42,253 nt of DNA from Bacteroidales bacterium (lineage in GTDB: Bacteria > Bacteroidota > Bacteroidia > Bacteroidales > VadinHA17), in contig JANTHB010000024.1 in the NCBI GenBank assembly GCA_024762655.1, positions 1-42,253 of the forward strand, given 5' to 3'. Positions 1-8,381 of this stretch are shown piece by piece. Position 1 is the stretch's first letter. Each line of letters opens with the position of its first letter. Both the position numbers and the translations under genes were made by a program. Below the pieces are notes generated by a model. It had not been told where the DNA came from, made no database searches, and was given only the letters and a program-made list of their open reading frames with translations.

Positions 1-2
1 TG

Positions 3-1028
3 CTGCAGGATGAAAATATCAGGAGGAAAATCATCCGGGAAACCTGTTTGCGCGAGACGGCAGCAACACTTATGGAGGATATGATGAACCAATCTGCTGA
101 GAAATTGGTATCCTGTCTGATCAAAGGGGCTAAGAAACCGCACGATTCCCTGACACATTTTTTAAGTAAAGACCGCTATGCGCTAAGACCTTTGCATAAC
201 TTATTTTTTACCCGTGATTCCGGTTTTACTGTTTTCGACCGGTTGTTTACCAGCAGGATGGCGACGATGGTACGTTCCAGGGAGTCGGTTATTATGGAAT
301 TGATTTTCCGGCATCATCCTCTTTTCCATCAGGAAAAGCTGGTCTCCGGGAGTTTGTTACCGGGAGAAGATGTGCGCATTGAGGGAGGCGATGTACTGGT
401 AGCCCGAAAAGACATTCTGGTTATCGGGAACGGCATAAGGACCTCCACACATGCTATTGACGGTCTTATTAAGGAAATCGGAAAATTCAGAAAAGAGCCT
501 TTTCATGTGCTGGTACAGGAGTTGCCTTCTCAACCGGAGTCTTTTATCCATCTGGATATGGTTTTTACGCTGCTGGATCAGGAATATTGCATGGTGTTTG
601 AACCCATTATCCTGAGACCCTCCCGGTATCAGACGGTTATGATCTCGGTGGGAAACGGTAAAGTTACGGGGATACGGTATGTTGATAATCTGATTAAAGG
701 GCTGAAGGAGTTAGGGATGGAGTTGAAGCCCTTGCTTTGCGGAGGGGAAAATGATATCTGGATACAGGAACGGGAGCAATGGCACAGCGGCGCCAATTTT
801 TTTGCGCTTGCTCCGGGACGTGTTATGGGATATGCCAGGAATGTTTATACCATTGAGGAAATGAGCCGCCATGGTTTTGAGGTGATGGATGCCGGAGAGG
901 TAGCTGCCGGGACAAGAGAACCGGAACAATACGGGCGTTGTGTGATCACCATTGACGGGTCGGAATTGCCCAGAGGAGGAGGAGGGGCCCGGTGTATGAC
1001 CTTGCCCGTATTCAGAAAGGAAGAATAA
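3..1028 (+). CDS. arcA: Arginine deiminase, 5' end missing
   Basis: This protein would hydrolyse L-arginine to L-citrulline and ammonia, the first step of the arginine deiminase pathway. The frame is open from base 3, so the true start lies before the window; about 340 of the roughly 410 family residues are visible. Motifs in order are FTRDSGF, the IEGGDVLV strand that carries the substrate-binding acidic pair, GNGIRTS, the HLDMVFTLLD segment with the catalytic histidine, and the C-terminal GGGARCMTLP with the cysteine nucleophile. Together these identify the family and suggest an active enzyme. No carbamate kinase or ornithine carbamoyltransferase gene follows, because the next gene is convergent. 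An internal TTG at 48 is in frame but lies within conserved sequence, so it is not a real start. Confidence 0.87.
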   Translation: MQDENIRRKIIRETCLRETAATLMEDMMNQSAEKLVSCLIKGAKKPHDSLTHFLSKDRYALRPLHNLFFTRDSGFTVFDRLFTSRMATMVRSRESVIMELIFRHHPLFHQEKLVSGSLLPGEDVRIEGGDVLVARKDILVIGNGIRTSTHAIDGLIKEIGKFRKEPFHVLVQELPSQPESFIHLDMVFTLLDQEYCMVFEPIILRPSRYQTVMISVGNGKVTGIRYVDNLIKGLKELGMELKPLLCGGENDIWIQEREQWHSGANFFALAPGRVMGYARNVYTIEEMSRHGFEVMDAGEVAAGTREPEQYGRCVITIDGSELPRGGGGARCMTLPVFRKEE

Positions 1029-1062
1029 CGATCATAGATTGGTTAACAGGACAGAAAAGAAG

Positions 1063-1094
1063 AAAAAAATCCTGCTACGGAAGCAGGATTTTGT
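1063..1094. terminator. Bidirectional terminator between arcA and sucC
   Basis: An 8-bp stem ATCCTGCT/AGCAGGAT (1069-1076 and 1082-1089) encloses a 5-nt loop. It is flanked by an A-run on the left and a T-rich run on the right. It can therefore end transcription from both convergent genes. Confidence 0.75.
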
Positions 1095-1115
1095 TAAGGT
1101 TTGTGGGGAATTTAT

Positions 1116-2306
1116 TTATCCAACCAGCTCTTTCACTTTATCAGCGGCTTCCTGAAGGGTGATGGCCGAATACACTTTCAATCCTGAGTCATCAATCAGT
1201 TTTTTGCCTTCTTCGGCGTTGGTCCCCTGCAACCTGACAATAACCGGGACGGTGATATCCCCCACAGAGTGATAAGCATCTACCACCCCCTGGGCGACGC
1301 GGTCACAGCGCACGATTCCTCCGAAGATATTGATAAGGATTGCTTCTACGTTTGGGTCTTTGAGGATAATGCGGAAGCCTGCTTCCACGGTTTCGGCATT
1401 GGCCGTTCCTCCCACGTCCAGGAAATTGGCTGGTTGTCCGCCGGAGAGTTTGATAATGTCCATGGTGGCCATGGCCAGGCCGGCGCCATTAACCATACAT
1501 CCTACATTTCCGTCGAGTTTAATAAAGTTCAGATCGTGTTTGCTGGCTTCCACCTCGGCGGGGTCTTCTTCGGCCAGATCGCGGAGTTCCATGTAATCCT
1601 TATGCCGGAACAGGGCATTGTCATCCAGGTTTACTTTACAATCGACAGCCAGGATGCGGTCATCGGAAGTTTTAAGTACCGGATTTATCTCAAACAGGGA
1701 GCTGTCGGTTTTTACATAGGCAGTATAGAGGGCACTAACAAAGCGTACCATTTCTTTGAAAGCTTTTCCGCTCAGTCCCAGGTTAAAGGCTATACGGCGA
1801 GCCTGGAAGCCCAGCAAACCTACGGCAGGGTCAACTTCTTCCCTGAATATCAGATGGGGTGTTTTCTCAGCCACAGCTTCAATGTCCATTCCTCCTTCGG
1901 TGGAATACATGATCACATTCCTGCCGGTCTGGCGGTTCAGGAGCACGCTCATGTAATATTCTTTTATCTCCGATTCGCCGGGATAGTAAACATCCTCAGC
2001 AACCAGGACCTTATGCACTACTTTCCCTTCAGGACCTGTCTGGTGAGTGACCAGGGTCATACCGATCATTTTTTTTGCCAGGTCTTTCACGTCATCAATG
2101 TTCCTGGCCAGTTTAACGCCTCCGCCCTTGCCGCGACCGCCGGCATGGATCTGAGCCTTGATAACCCACAGCTTTGTACCGGTATGTTTGCTAAGTTCCT
2201 TGGCTGCTTCAACTGCTTTCTCCGGGGTTTCGGCAACGATTCCCTCCTGAATGGCTACCCCGTAACTTTTCAGAATATTTTTCCCTTGATACTCATGTAT
2301 ATTCAT
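1116..2306 (-). CDS. sucC: Succinyl-CoA synthetase (ADP-forming), beta subunit
   Basis: This is the beta subunit of succinyl-CoA ligase, which interconverts succinyl-CoA and succinate with formation of ATP or GTP in the cytoplasm. The 396-residue length is normal. The N-terminus NIHEYQGKNIL opens the ATP-grasp domain, with the nucleotide-binding stretch IHAGGRGKGGG near residues 53-63. The C-terminal CoA-ligase domain carries NGAGLAMATMD and IFGGIVRCD, typical of SucC. The alpha subunit gene sucD, often adjacent, is not next to it: the upstream neighbour is a divergent methyltransferase gene. A well-formed Bacteroidota promoter lies about 25 bp upstream of the ATG. Confidence 0.96.
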   Translation of the reverse strand: MNIHEYQGKNILKSYGVAIQEGIVAETPEKAVEAAKELSKHTGTKLWVIKAQIHAGGRGKGGGVKLARNIDDVKDLAKKMIGMTLVTHQTGPEGKVVHKVLVAEDVYYPGESEIKEYYMSVLLNRQTGRNVIMYSTEGGMDIEAVAEKTPHLIFREEVDPAVGLLGFQARRIAFNLGLSGKAFKEMVRFVSALYTAYVKTDSSLFEINPVLKTSDDRILAVDCKVNLDDNALFRHKDYMELRDLAEEDPAEVEASKHDLNFIKLDGNVGCMVNGAGLAMATMDIIKLSGGQPANFLDVGGTANAETVEAGFRIILKDPNVEAILINIFGGIVRCDRVAQGVVDAYHSVGDITVPVIVRLQGTNAEEGKKLIDDSGLKVYSAITLQEAADKVKELVG

Positions 2307-2331
2307 CGAATGTGCTGTTTAAAATGAGTTT

Positions 2332-2362
2332 CAAAAGTAATTTTTTTCAAATAGAAATCAAA
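2332..2362 (-). promoter_or_regulatory. Bacteroidota housekeeping promoter of sucC
   Basis: On the minus strand a -33 TTTG (2359-2362) is followed after exactly 19 nt by a -7 TACTTTTG (2332-2339). This matches the Bacteroidetes primary sigma consensus TTTG-N19-TAnnTTTG in full. The implied leader is only about 20 nt. Confidence 0.65.
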
Positions 2363-2432
2363 TATGTTTTTCAGCGTGTCGGTTTTTTCCTTTCCCTTCC
2401 GGTGAGAATGTCCGGGATGACAGATTTATACC

Positions 2433-2440
2433 TATTTTTG
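2433..2440 (+). promoter_or_regulatory. Candidate -7 box for the trmH-type gene
   Basis: TATTTTTG matches TAnnTTTG, but no convincing TTTG lies 19-21 nt upstream. Its closeness to the ATG implies a leader of only a few bases. Confidence 0.3.
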
Positions 2441-2453
2441 TAAACAAGCATCC

Positions 2454-3005
2454 ATGGATATGGCCGTGAAAAAATTCAGGAAATTAAAAAACGAAGAGCT
2501 TGGACGGAAGAGTGTTGACGAGTACCGGGAGGCACAAAAGTTTCCGGTGGTCATCGTCCTCGACAATATACGGAGCCTTCATAATATCGGATCGGTTTTC
2601 AGGACGGCAGACGGGTTTCTTGCCGAGGCGGTGTATCTATGCGGGATAACGGCTTGTCCGCCTCACCGGGAAATCAGGAAAACAGCCCTTGGTGCTGCCG
2701 AATCGGTGCCCTGGCAATATTTTGAACATACGGAGGAGGCTGTAATTCAACTCCGGAAGGACGGATATACTATCCTGTCCATTGAGCAGGCTGAAGGAAG
2801 CATCCCGCTTGACCGGTTTCAGCCGGACAGAAACAACCGCTATGCACTGATTTTCGGTCATGAGGTAAAAGGGGTTGCTCAGGAGATCGTCGACCTCAGT
2901 GACTATTGTCTTGAGATTCCTCAATTTGGCACAAAACACTCCTTCAATATATCTGTGAGTGCAGGGATTGTTTTATGGGATTTCTTTCTTAAGATAAAAG
3001 AGTAA
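2454..3005 (+). CDS. TrmH (SpoU)-family RNA 2'-O-methyltransferase
   Basis: This SPOUT-fold methyltransferase is predicted to transfer a methyl group from S-adenosylmethionine to a ribose 2'-OH in tRNA or rRNA. The three SpoU motifs are clear: NIRSLHNIGSVFRTAD near residue 38, FGHEVKGV near 131, and IPQFGTKHSFNISVSAGI near 152. The last two form the trefoil-knot cofactor site. At 183 residues it is a short version without an N-terminal L30e-like substrate-binding domain, so the RNA target cannot be named. The ATG at 2454 and one two codons later (2460) are both possible starts. It stands alone on the plus strand between two minus-strand genes. Confidence 0.87.
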   Translation: MDMAVKKFRKLKNEELGRKSVDEYREAQKFPVVIVLDNIRSLHNIGSVFRTADGFLAEAVYLCGITACPPHREIRKTALGAAESVPWQYFEHTEEAVIQLRKDGYTILSIEQAEGSIPLDRFQPDRNNRYALIFGHEVKGVAQEIVDLSDYCLEIPQFGTKHSFNISVSAGIVLWDFFLKIKE

Positions 3006-3022
3006 TTATCAAAAGATACGCA

Positions 3023-3056
3023 CAAAAAAAAAGCGGCAGTAAGCCGCTTTTTTTTT
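3023..3056. terminator. Bidirectional terminator
   Basis: The stem AGCGGC/GCCGCT (3032-3037 and 3043-3048) has loop AGTAA. A long A-run precedes it and a long T-run follows, which extend the pairing. It serves the methyltransferase gene on the plus strand and the OmpA/TPR gene on the minus strand. Confidence 0.85.
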
Positions 3057-3075
3057 TATTTACAATATTATTCAT

Positions 3076-4785
3076 TTACTGTACAATGGCCTTAAATTGG
3101 TCGTTTTCAAAGTATTTGGCAAATTCCATGTCGGTTTTGGCTTCTTCTTTCAGTTTAGGATCCATTCCGACAGCTTTTTTCAGGCTTTCGAGAACGCCGT
3201 TGTCATTACCCAACCGGGCGTTTACGACAGCTTTCAAATACTCTTTCCATTTGCATACATGATCGATAGCGTCCAGTGTGCTCTTGGCTCCTTGTGCATC
3301 GCCGTTGAGTAATTTGGCCAGTGCTGCATTGAAGGAAGGTTCGGTACCAAAATAGTTGACGGCATCCTGATATTTCGCATTGATAATAGCGATGGTTCCC
3401 AGCCCGAAGTTGGACTCTTTGGTGGGTTTCTGCATGGATGTAAAGTACTCGGATGCTTTATCCAGGTTTCCTTTCATGAGTTCGACAAAACCGAGGTTGC
3501 TTTTGACCGGGTCGATGTCTTTTAATGCCTGGGCTTGTTTGAGTGCTTTTTCGGCATTGGCGATATCGCCTTTCTGGAGATAAGCAGCTCCGACATTGTT
3601 GATGGCACGGATGCACCGCGGTTCTTTATCGAAAGCCATTTGATAATATTTCAGCTTTTTGTCAAGATCTTTCACAAGACCTGCAGCATGCAGCATAGCT
3701 TCGAGGGAAACGGTGTCCGGTTTAGTTTCAATATAATTCAGGATTTCATCATCCGACAATCCGACCAGGTCGGCATTGACACGAATGACCGAACGACGTA
3801 ATTCGGGAAGGATATCCTTTTTTAGTTGGTCATAAGCTTCTGCCATATTTTTGATTTCTTTTTCCCGTACATCGGGATCCGAGTACATGGAAAGAACACG
3901 CAGGATAAGATCTTTGTCTTTCATGTTAGAAGCGGCGACCAGCTTTTTGAACCCTTCCCAGTCTTCAGCCGTGGAATGATCTGTAAATTTTGCGTCGCCT
4001 TTTGGCAAAACCTTATCGGATTTGAATGTCTTCTTCATAAATTTATCCACTACTTCAGCACGCTTCTTACTAAGTTTATCATTAAACTTGTAAGGTCCGT
4101 CGGGAGAAGCATAACCGTGGATTTCGCTTCCGGTATATTTCAGGTTCGGCGTTTCCGGCAATTGCTGGATAAAACCGAACAGGTCTTTGACATCTTCAGC
4201 TTTCAGCTCCGAACGGCGGATATTGTAACGGTTAATTACAAAGTTAATGTCCGCTTCGCCTGTTTTGGGAACGACTCTTTGATAATGATCGGGTATGTAA
4301 GTCGGCCGGGGCATTTTTTTCACCAGCGTGGGGGTGGCAATCACTCCGTCGGCCAGCGGAACGGGTTCGAAGTCAACAGACTTGGTTTTGATAGAAGCGG
4401 TAGATCTTAATACCAGATGAGAAATTCTCATGCTGTCAGAGAAATCCACTACTCCGTTGTAGGTAAACTTACCGCCTGTATAACTTATGGTTTTGTTATT
4501 GGCTTCTACGCTTTCACCCTGCAAGGTAACAGGGGTATAAGCTTGTTCACCACCATTGTAAACCAGAACCGGGGTGGCCGTAACCGTGGCCTTTTTGTTG
4601 AAATATTTTTCAGGAAACTGTCCGGTAATGGTAACTTTCACTTGTCCGGCATGTTCTTCCAATACTTTCGGGGTAACCTGATAACTAATATTCCCGGCTT
4701 CTTTTTTCATTTTATTCAGACCACTACAACTGCTAAAAACAGCAGCAGTAACAATCACGAGAGATACATAAATTAGTCTTTTCAT
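3076..4785 (-). CDS. OmpA-like/TPR outer-membrane lipoprotein
   Basis: This is a 569-residue exported protein. Residues 1-19 form a signal peptide ending in a plausible lipobox, FSSC, with the acylated cysteine at position 20. A beta-rich N-terminal region follows. An OmpA-like domain lies around residues 175-275, with the segment SEIHGYASPDGPYKFNDKLS followed by KKRAEVVDKFM; this fold normally binds peptidoglycan. The C-terminal third (about 360-540) consists of tetratricopeptide helices, such as NVGAAYLQKGDIANAEKALKQA. The family is common in Bacteroidales, and the likely role is structural, linking outer membrane and cell wall. The exact function is unknown. The gene is monocistronic, with an A-tract upstream. 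Confidence 0.78.
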   Translation of the reverse strand: MKRLIYVSLVIVTAAVFSSCSGLNKMKKEAGNISYQVTPKVLEEHAGQVKVTITGQFPEKYFNKKATVTATPVLVYNGGEQAYTPVTLQGESVEANNKTISYTGGKFTYNGVVDFSDSMRISHLVLRSTASIKTKSVDFEPVPLADGVIATPTLVKKMPRPTYIPDHYQRVVPKTGEADINFVINRYNIRRSELKAEDVKDLFGFIQQLPETPNLKYTGSEIHGYASPDGPYKFNDKLSKKRAEVVDKFMKKTFKSDKVLPKGDAKFTDHSTAEDWEGFKKLVAASNMKDKDLILRVLSMYSDPDVREKEIKNMAEAYDQLKKDILPELRRSVIRVNADLVGLSDDEILNYIETKPDTVSLEAMLHAAGLVKDLDKKLKYYQMAFDKEPRCIRAINNVGAAYLQKGDIANAEKALKQAQALKDIDPVKSNLGFVELMKGNLDKASEYFTSMQKPTKESNFGLGTIAIINAKYQDAVNYFGTEPSFNAALAKLLNGDAQGAKSTLDAIDHVCKWKEYLKAVVNARLGNDNGVLESLKKAVGMDPKLKEEAKTDMEFAKYFENDQFKAIVQ

Positions 4786-4835
4786 AATTTAATCTGTTAT
4801 TTGAGTTATGTTAACAATCTTTTCAGATGCTATCA

Positions 4836-4843
4836 CAAAACTA
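4836..4843 (-). promoter_or_regulatory. Candidate -7 box of the OmpA/TPR lipoprotein gene
   Basis: The minus-strand TAGTTTTG matches TAnnTTTG. The -33 zone falls in a 13-bp A-tract (T on the coding strand), an upstream A/T element rather than a clean TTTG. Confidence 0.4.
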
Positions 4844-4932
4844 CGAAGTTTTGCAAAAAAAAAAAAAAATCCTTATGTTTTTTGTGTAAAAAGTGGAAAT
4901 AACTGCATTTCAGCGTTTCGGACAGGGCAAAG

Positions 4933-5577
4933 TCAGAGTAATTTGCGTGTTATTCCGGGGGTATAGTCCCCGGAAAAGATCAAACGGGCTAGTTTCTTGT
5001 AATCCTCGCTGTTTTTTACAAAGTCGATGTTGTTAATATCTATTACCAGGAAGGGGATGTCTTTTTCCTGACGCATAAATCTGAAATAGCCGTTTTGAAT
5101 CTTTTCAAGGTATCCTGCATGGATATTTTTTTCATAATCCCTGCCTCGCAGGTCAATATTTTTCAGCAGGCGTTGGATAGACACATGCAGGTACACATAA
5201 AGATCCGGGCGTGGAAGCGTATCGTAGATAATAGAGAAGATCTGTTGATATAGGTTATACTCATCCCTGCCCAGGTTGTTTTGAGCAAAGATCAGGGATT
5301 TTGAAAAATAATAGTCTGCGATGGTGAAACTGGTAAACAGCTCGGGATGGGCCAGTTCGTGTTTTAACTGATTGTATCTTTCCGCCAGAAATGACATTTC
5401 CAGGGGGAAAGCATATCTCTCGGGCTGGGCATAGAATTTTGCGAGGAAAGGATTGTCTGCAAATTGTTCCAGGATAAGACGTGCCCCGTAATCCTTCGCA
5501 ATCATAGAGGCCAGGGAGGTCTTGCCGGCCCCGATATTTCCTTCGATTACGATATAGTTATATTTTATTTTCTTCAT
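4933..5577 (-). CDS. Deoxynucleoside kinase
   Basis: This cytoplasmic salvage enzyme phosphorylates deoxynucleosides (deoxyadenosine/deoxycytidine type) using ATP. The P-loop GNIGAGKT is at residues 13-20. The EQFADNPFL segment and IADYYFSKSLIFA match the substrate-pocket helices of the dCK/dGK family. RGRDYEKN near residue 144 is the arginine-rich LID. The length of 214 is typical for a stand-alone bacterial dNK, and no pterin kinase domain is fused to it. It lies 28 bp downstream of the prolyl oligopeptidase gene on the same strand and is probably co-transcribed. Base specificity cannot be read from the sequence. Confidence 0.87.
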   Translation of the reverse strand: MKKIKYNYIVIEGNIGAGKTSLASMIAKDYGARLILEQFADNPFLAKFYAQPERYAFPLEMSFLAERYNQLKHELAHPELFTSFTIADYYFSKSLIFAQNNLGRDEYNLYQQIFSIIYDTLPRPDLYVYLHVSIQRLLKNIDLRGRDYEKNIHAGYLEKIQNGYFRFMRQEKDIPFLVIDINNIDFVKNSEDYKKLARLIFSGDYTPGITRKLL

Positions 5578-5605
5578 GCAGGAAAGAAGGAAATGGGTGT
5601 TAAAA

Positions 5606-7732
5606 TTAATAGTTTGGAGTTATCCCGATATTATAAAAAGTAAAAGCATATAAATCGGCAGCTTCTTCGATTTGTTTAGTGGTAGGTTTGCCTCCACCGT
5701 GGCCTGCTTTTGTTTCGATCCTGATGAGGATAGGATTTTCCCCTTTGTAGACAGCCTGCAGGGTAGCTGCATATTTGAAACTGTGCGCCGGGACCACTCT
5801 GTCATCATGGTCGGCTGTGGTGATCATCATGGCCGGATAAGGTTTTCCCGCTCTGATGTTGTGCAGGGGAGAGTAGTGGTACAGGTATTCGAACATCTCT
5901 TTACTGTCTTCGCTGGTCCCGTAATCGGAGGCCCAGTAGCGGCCAATGGTAAACTTATGATATCTCAGCATGTCCATCACTCCGACAGCAGGCAGGGCCA
6001 CCCGGAATAATTCCGGTGCCTGGTTGACGACAGCGCCTATCAGCAGGCCTCCGTTGGACCCTCCCTGGATGGCCAGGTAGTCGGGCGAGGTGTATTTTTC
6101 ATGAATCAGATATTTGGCCGCATAGATAAAATCGTCAAATACATTTTGTTTATGCATTTTTGTGCCGGCCCGGTGCCATTCTTCTCCGTATTCCCCTCCG
6201 CCCCGCAGATTGGCCATGGCATACACTCCTCCGTTTTCCAGCCATATAAGCCGGGAGATCCTGAAAGACGGGGTAAGACTGATATTGAATCCACCATATC
6301 CGTAAAGTAGTGTAGGGTTTTTTCCGTTCATTTTAAGGTCTTTGCGATGAACAATGAACATGGGAATACGCGTGCTGTCTTTGCTGAAATAAAAGACCTG
6401 TTTGGTAACATAATTATCGAAATCAAAGTCAATGTCAGGCTTGAAGAAAACTTCCGAGCGGTTGGCGGCAATATCATATTTATACACCACCGAGGGGAAG
6501 GTAAAGGAAGTAAACGTATAGAAAGCGAGATTTTCCCCCGGTCTGGCATGGAACCCTCCTACCGAACCTAACCCCGGCAGGGAGACCTCATGGAGAAAAT
6601 GTCCCTGCCCGTCATACACACGTAACAGGGAATGGGCATCTTTGAGATATTCTGCAATCAGCTTATCTCCTCCCAAAACAACGCCGGTGAGCACTTCCTT
6701 CTCATTTTCCGGTAAGACCACCATGGCATGATCCATATTCAGGTCATTATCTTTTAAGGCAATAAGTTTATAGCGGGGTGCCTGATTATTGGTCATGATC
6801 AACAGTCGGTTGCCGGAATGATCAACCACCCAGTAATCATGGTCGAAGTTTTCAACCACTTTAACCAGCGGAGCATCTTTTTGTGTAAGATCTTTCAGAT
6901 ACAGGGCATTTCCGCTGGTAGAACGGGTCACGGATATGATCAGATAATGCTGGTCATCGGTGACACCGGGAGAAAAGCTCCAGTCGGGATGTTCAGGATC
7001 CTCATAGATCAGCCGGTCTTCTTCCTGGGGAGTGCCTGTCTTGTGATAGTACACTTTGCTGTTGCGATTGGAAGCGATCAGTTCCTGTCCTTTGGAGGGT
7101 TTGACATACCGGCTGTAATAAAAGCCTTTTCCATGCCATGCCAGGCCCGAAAATTTGATCCATTTCAGATGGTCTGGCAGGTCTTTTTTGGTTTGTATGT
7201 CCCTGACAAAGAACTCCTGCCAGTCGGAGCCGCTGCGGGAAATGCCGTAGCCCAGATACTTCCCGTCTTTGGAAACGGAGAAATTGCTCAACGCCACGGT
7301 GCCGTCGCCGGATAACTTATTGGGATCGAGGATCACCTGTGGTTTGCTTTTCAGGTCTTTCTGGATGTAGTAGACACTCTGGTTCTGCAATCCGTTGTTT
7401 TTTGCAAAGAAATAATATCCTCCTTCTTTCCACGGTGAAGACATTTTTGGGTAATTCCACAACTCTTCCAGTCGGTTTTTTATTTTACCCCTGTAGGGGA
7501 TCTTGTCCAGATAAGCAAAGGTTACGCTATTCTCTGCCTTAACCCAGGCTTCCGTTTCTTTTGAGGTATCATTTTCCAGCCATCGATACGGGTCCTGAAC
7601 CTTGACCCCGAAATAGTCATCCACCTGGTTCAGTTTCCTGGTTACGGGGTAATGGATGCGACCTGAATTACAGGAAACAGTACTCATAATAAGTCCTGCA
7701 AGAAGTAACAGAATCGGGAAATTTGCTTTCAT
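5606..7732 (-). CDS. Prolyl oligopeptidase family serine peptidase (S9A), lipoprotein
   Basis: This enzyme cleaves after proline in short peptides. It has an N-terminal export signal ending in STVSC, a lipobox with the cysteine near residue 21, so it is probably anchored in the periplasm or outer membrane. The start of the mature protein, PVTRKLNQVDDYFGVKVQDPYRWLEN, is the hallmark S9A opening. A seven-bladed propeller occupies the middle. The catalytic domain holds GGSNGGLL (Ser559), TTADHDDRVVP (catalytic Asp) and AGHGGGKP (catalytic His), so the triad is intact. At 708 residues it is full length. It heads a likely two-gene transcript with the deoxynucleoside kinase; no functional link between the two is evident. 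Confidence 0.93.
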   Translation of the reverse strand: MKANFPILLLLAGLIMSTVSCNSGRIHYPVTRKLNQVDDYFGVKVQDPYRWLENDTSKETEAWVKAENSVTFAYLDKIPYRGKIKNRLEELWNYPKMSSPWKEGGYYFFAKNNGLQNQSVYYIQKDLKSKPQVILDPNKLSGDGTVALSNFSVSKDGKYLGYGISRSGSDWQEFFVRDIQTKKDLPDHLKWIKFSGLAWHGKGFYYSRYVKPSKGQELIASNRNSKVYYHKTGTPQEEDRLIYEDPEHPDWSFSPGVTDDQHYLIISVTRSTSGNALYLKDLTQKDAPLVKVVENFDHDYWVVDHSGNRLLIMTNNQAPRYKLIALKDNDLNMDHAMVVLPENEKEVLTGVVLGGDKLIAEYLKDAHSLLRVYDGQGHFLHEVSLPGLGSVGGFHARPGENLAFYTFTSFTFPSVVYKYDIAANRSEVFFKPDIDFDFDNYVTKQVFYFSKDSTRIPMFIVHRKDLKMNGKNPTLLYGYGGFNISLTPSFRISRLIWLENGGVYAMANLRGGGEYGEEWHRAGTKMHKQNVFDDFIYAAKYLIHEKYTSPDYLAIQGGSNGGLLIGAVVNQAPELFRVALPAVGVMDMLRYHKFTIGRYWASDYGTSEDSKEMFEYLYHYSPLHNIRAGKPYPAMMITTADHDDRVVPAHSFKYAATLQAVYKGENPILIRIETKAGHGGGKPTTKQIEEAADLYAFTFYNIGITPNY

Positions 7733-7801
7733 AGGTGTTTTTTTTATTGGGTGATAAGGATTTTGTGGTACGGTTCACTTTTTATCTTTTAAAGTAATTT
7801 T

Positions 7802-8296
7802 TCAATAGAGGTTTCTGTGTTCATGTTCCATCTGTTTGTCTTTGCGATGTCCTGATATTCTCCCGATGGCAAGGCCGGTGACAAAACCGAGCAATCCTCC
7901 GATTTCATAGCTCCATTTTCCGAAATTACCGGTGCGTCCCAGATAAACGACAAACAGGCCTGCCAGTATCCCCACGATAGTATAAAGCAGGGTATAAAGG
8001 GAAATAAAGTAATTAGGGATACGGTACCCGTGAGAAATTTTCAGATGTTCATTGATCTTTCCAAAGAGATTCATGTACCGTATTTCAAACTGCTGGAAAT
8101 CTTTTTCCGTTTGGATGGTTTGTCTTGAAAGTTGTTCTGCCTCTTCGGCCAAGGATTGGCAATCAGGGCAATAAGGCTGGCGGTCCAGATTGTCCGTCAT
8201 GCGCAAAAAACGGTCCAGACGCAAAAACCGCGCTTTCATTCCGGGAAACTTCATTTTCCGGAACCCGGAAGTCATTTTATCTGAACGTTTTTCCAT
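7802..8296 (-). CDS. Small membrane protein of unknown function with a CxxC motif
   Basis: I do not recognise the family. The 164-residue product starts with a strongly basic, soluble region. A CPDC motif near residue 49 could bind metal or form a disulfide. A helical stretch follows, then two probable membrane helices close together near the C-terminus, around YTLLYTIVGILAGLFVVYLG and IGGLLGFVTGLAIGRI, and a charged tail ends HEHRNLY. The glycine-rich second helix could pack tightly. The pnp terminator separates it from the gene upstream, and the peptidase gene follows on the same strand. The ATG at 8296 is the first in frame; a later Met at codon 8 is also possible. Confidence 0.6.
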   Translation of the reverse strand: MEKRSDKMTSGFRKMKFPGMKARFLRLDRFLRMTDNLDRQPYCPDCQSLAEEAEQLSRQTIQTEKDFQQFEIRYMNLFGKINEHLKISHGYRIPNYFISLYTLLYTIVGILAGLFVVYLGRTGNFGKWSYEIGGLLGFVTGLAIGRISGHRKDKQMEHEHRNLY

Positions 8297-8334
8297 TTTT
8301 ACGGCGGGCTGATAAACGAGGTTGAAAGATACAA

Positions 8335-8365
8335 AAAAAGGTCATGAAATCTCATGACCTTTTTG
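8335..8365 (-). terminator. Terminator downstream of pnp
   Basis: A long stem, AAAAAGGTCATGA/TCATGACCTTTTT, closes on a 4-nt loop (8348-8351). Its minus-strand 3' side ends in a T-run just after the pnp stop. The symmetry would allow it to work on both strands. Confidence 0.8.
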
Positions 8366-8381
8366 GTATCATCCGTAAAAA

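Noticed and set aside
1269-2327. Long 352-codon plus-strand frame opposite sucC
   Set aside because: It is fully antisense to an unmistakable sucC and encodes no recognisable domain; long antisense frames are common opposite GC-biased codons.
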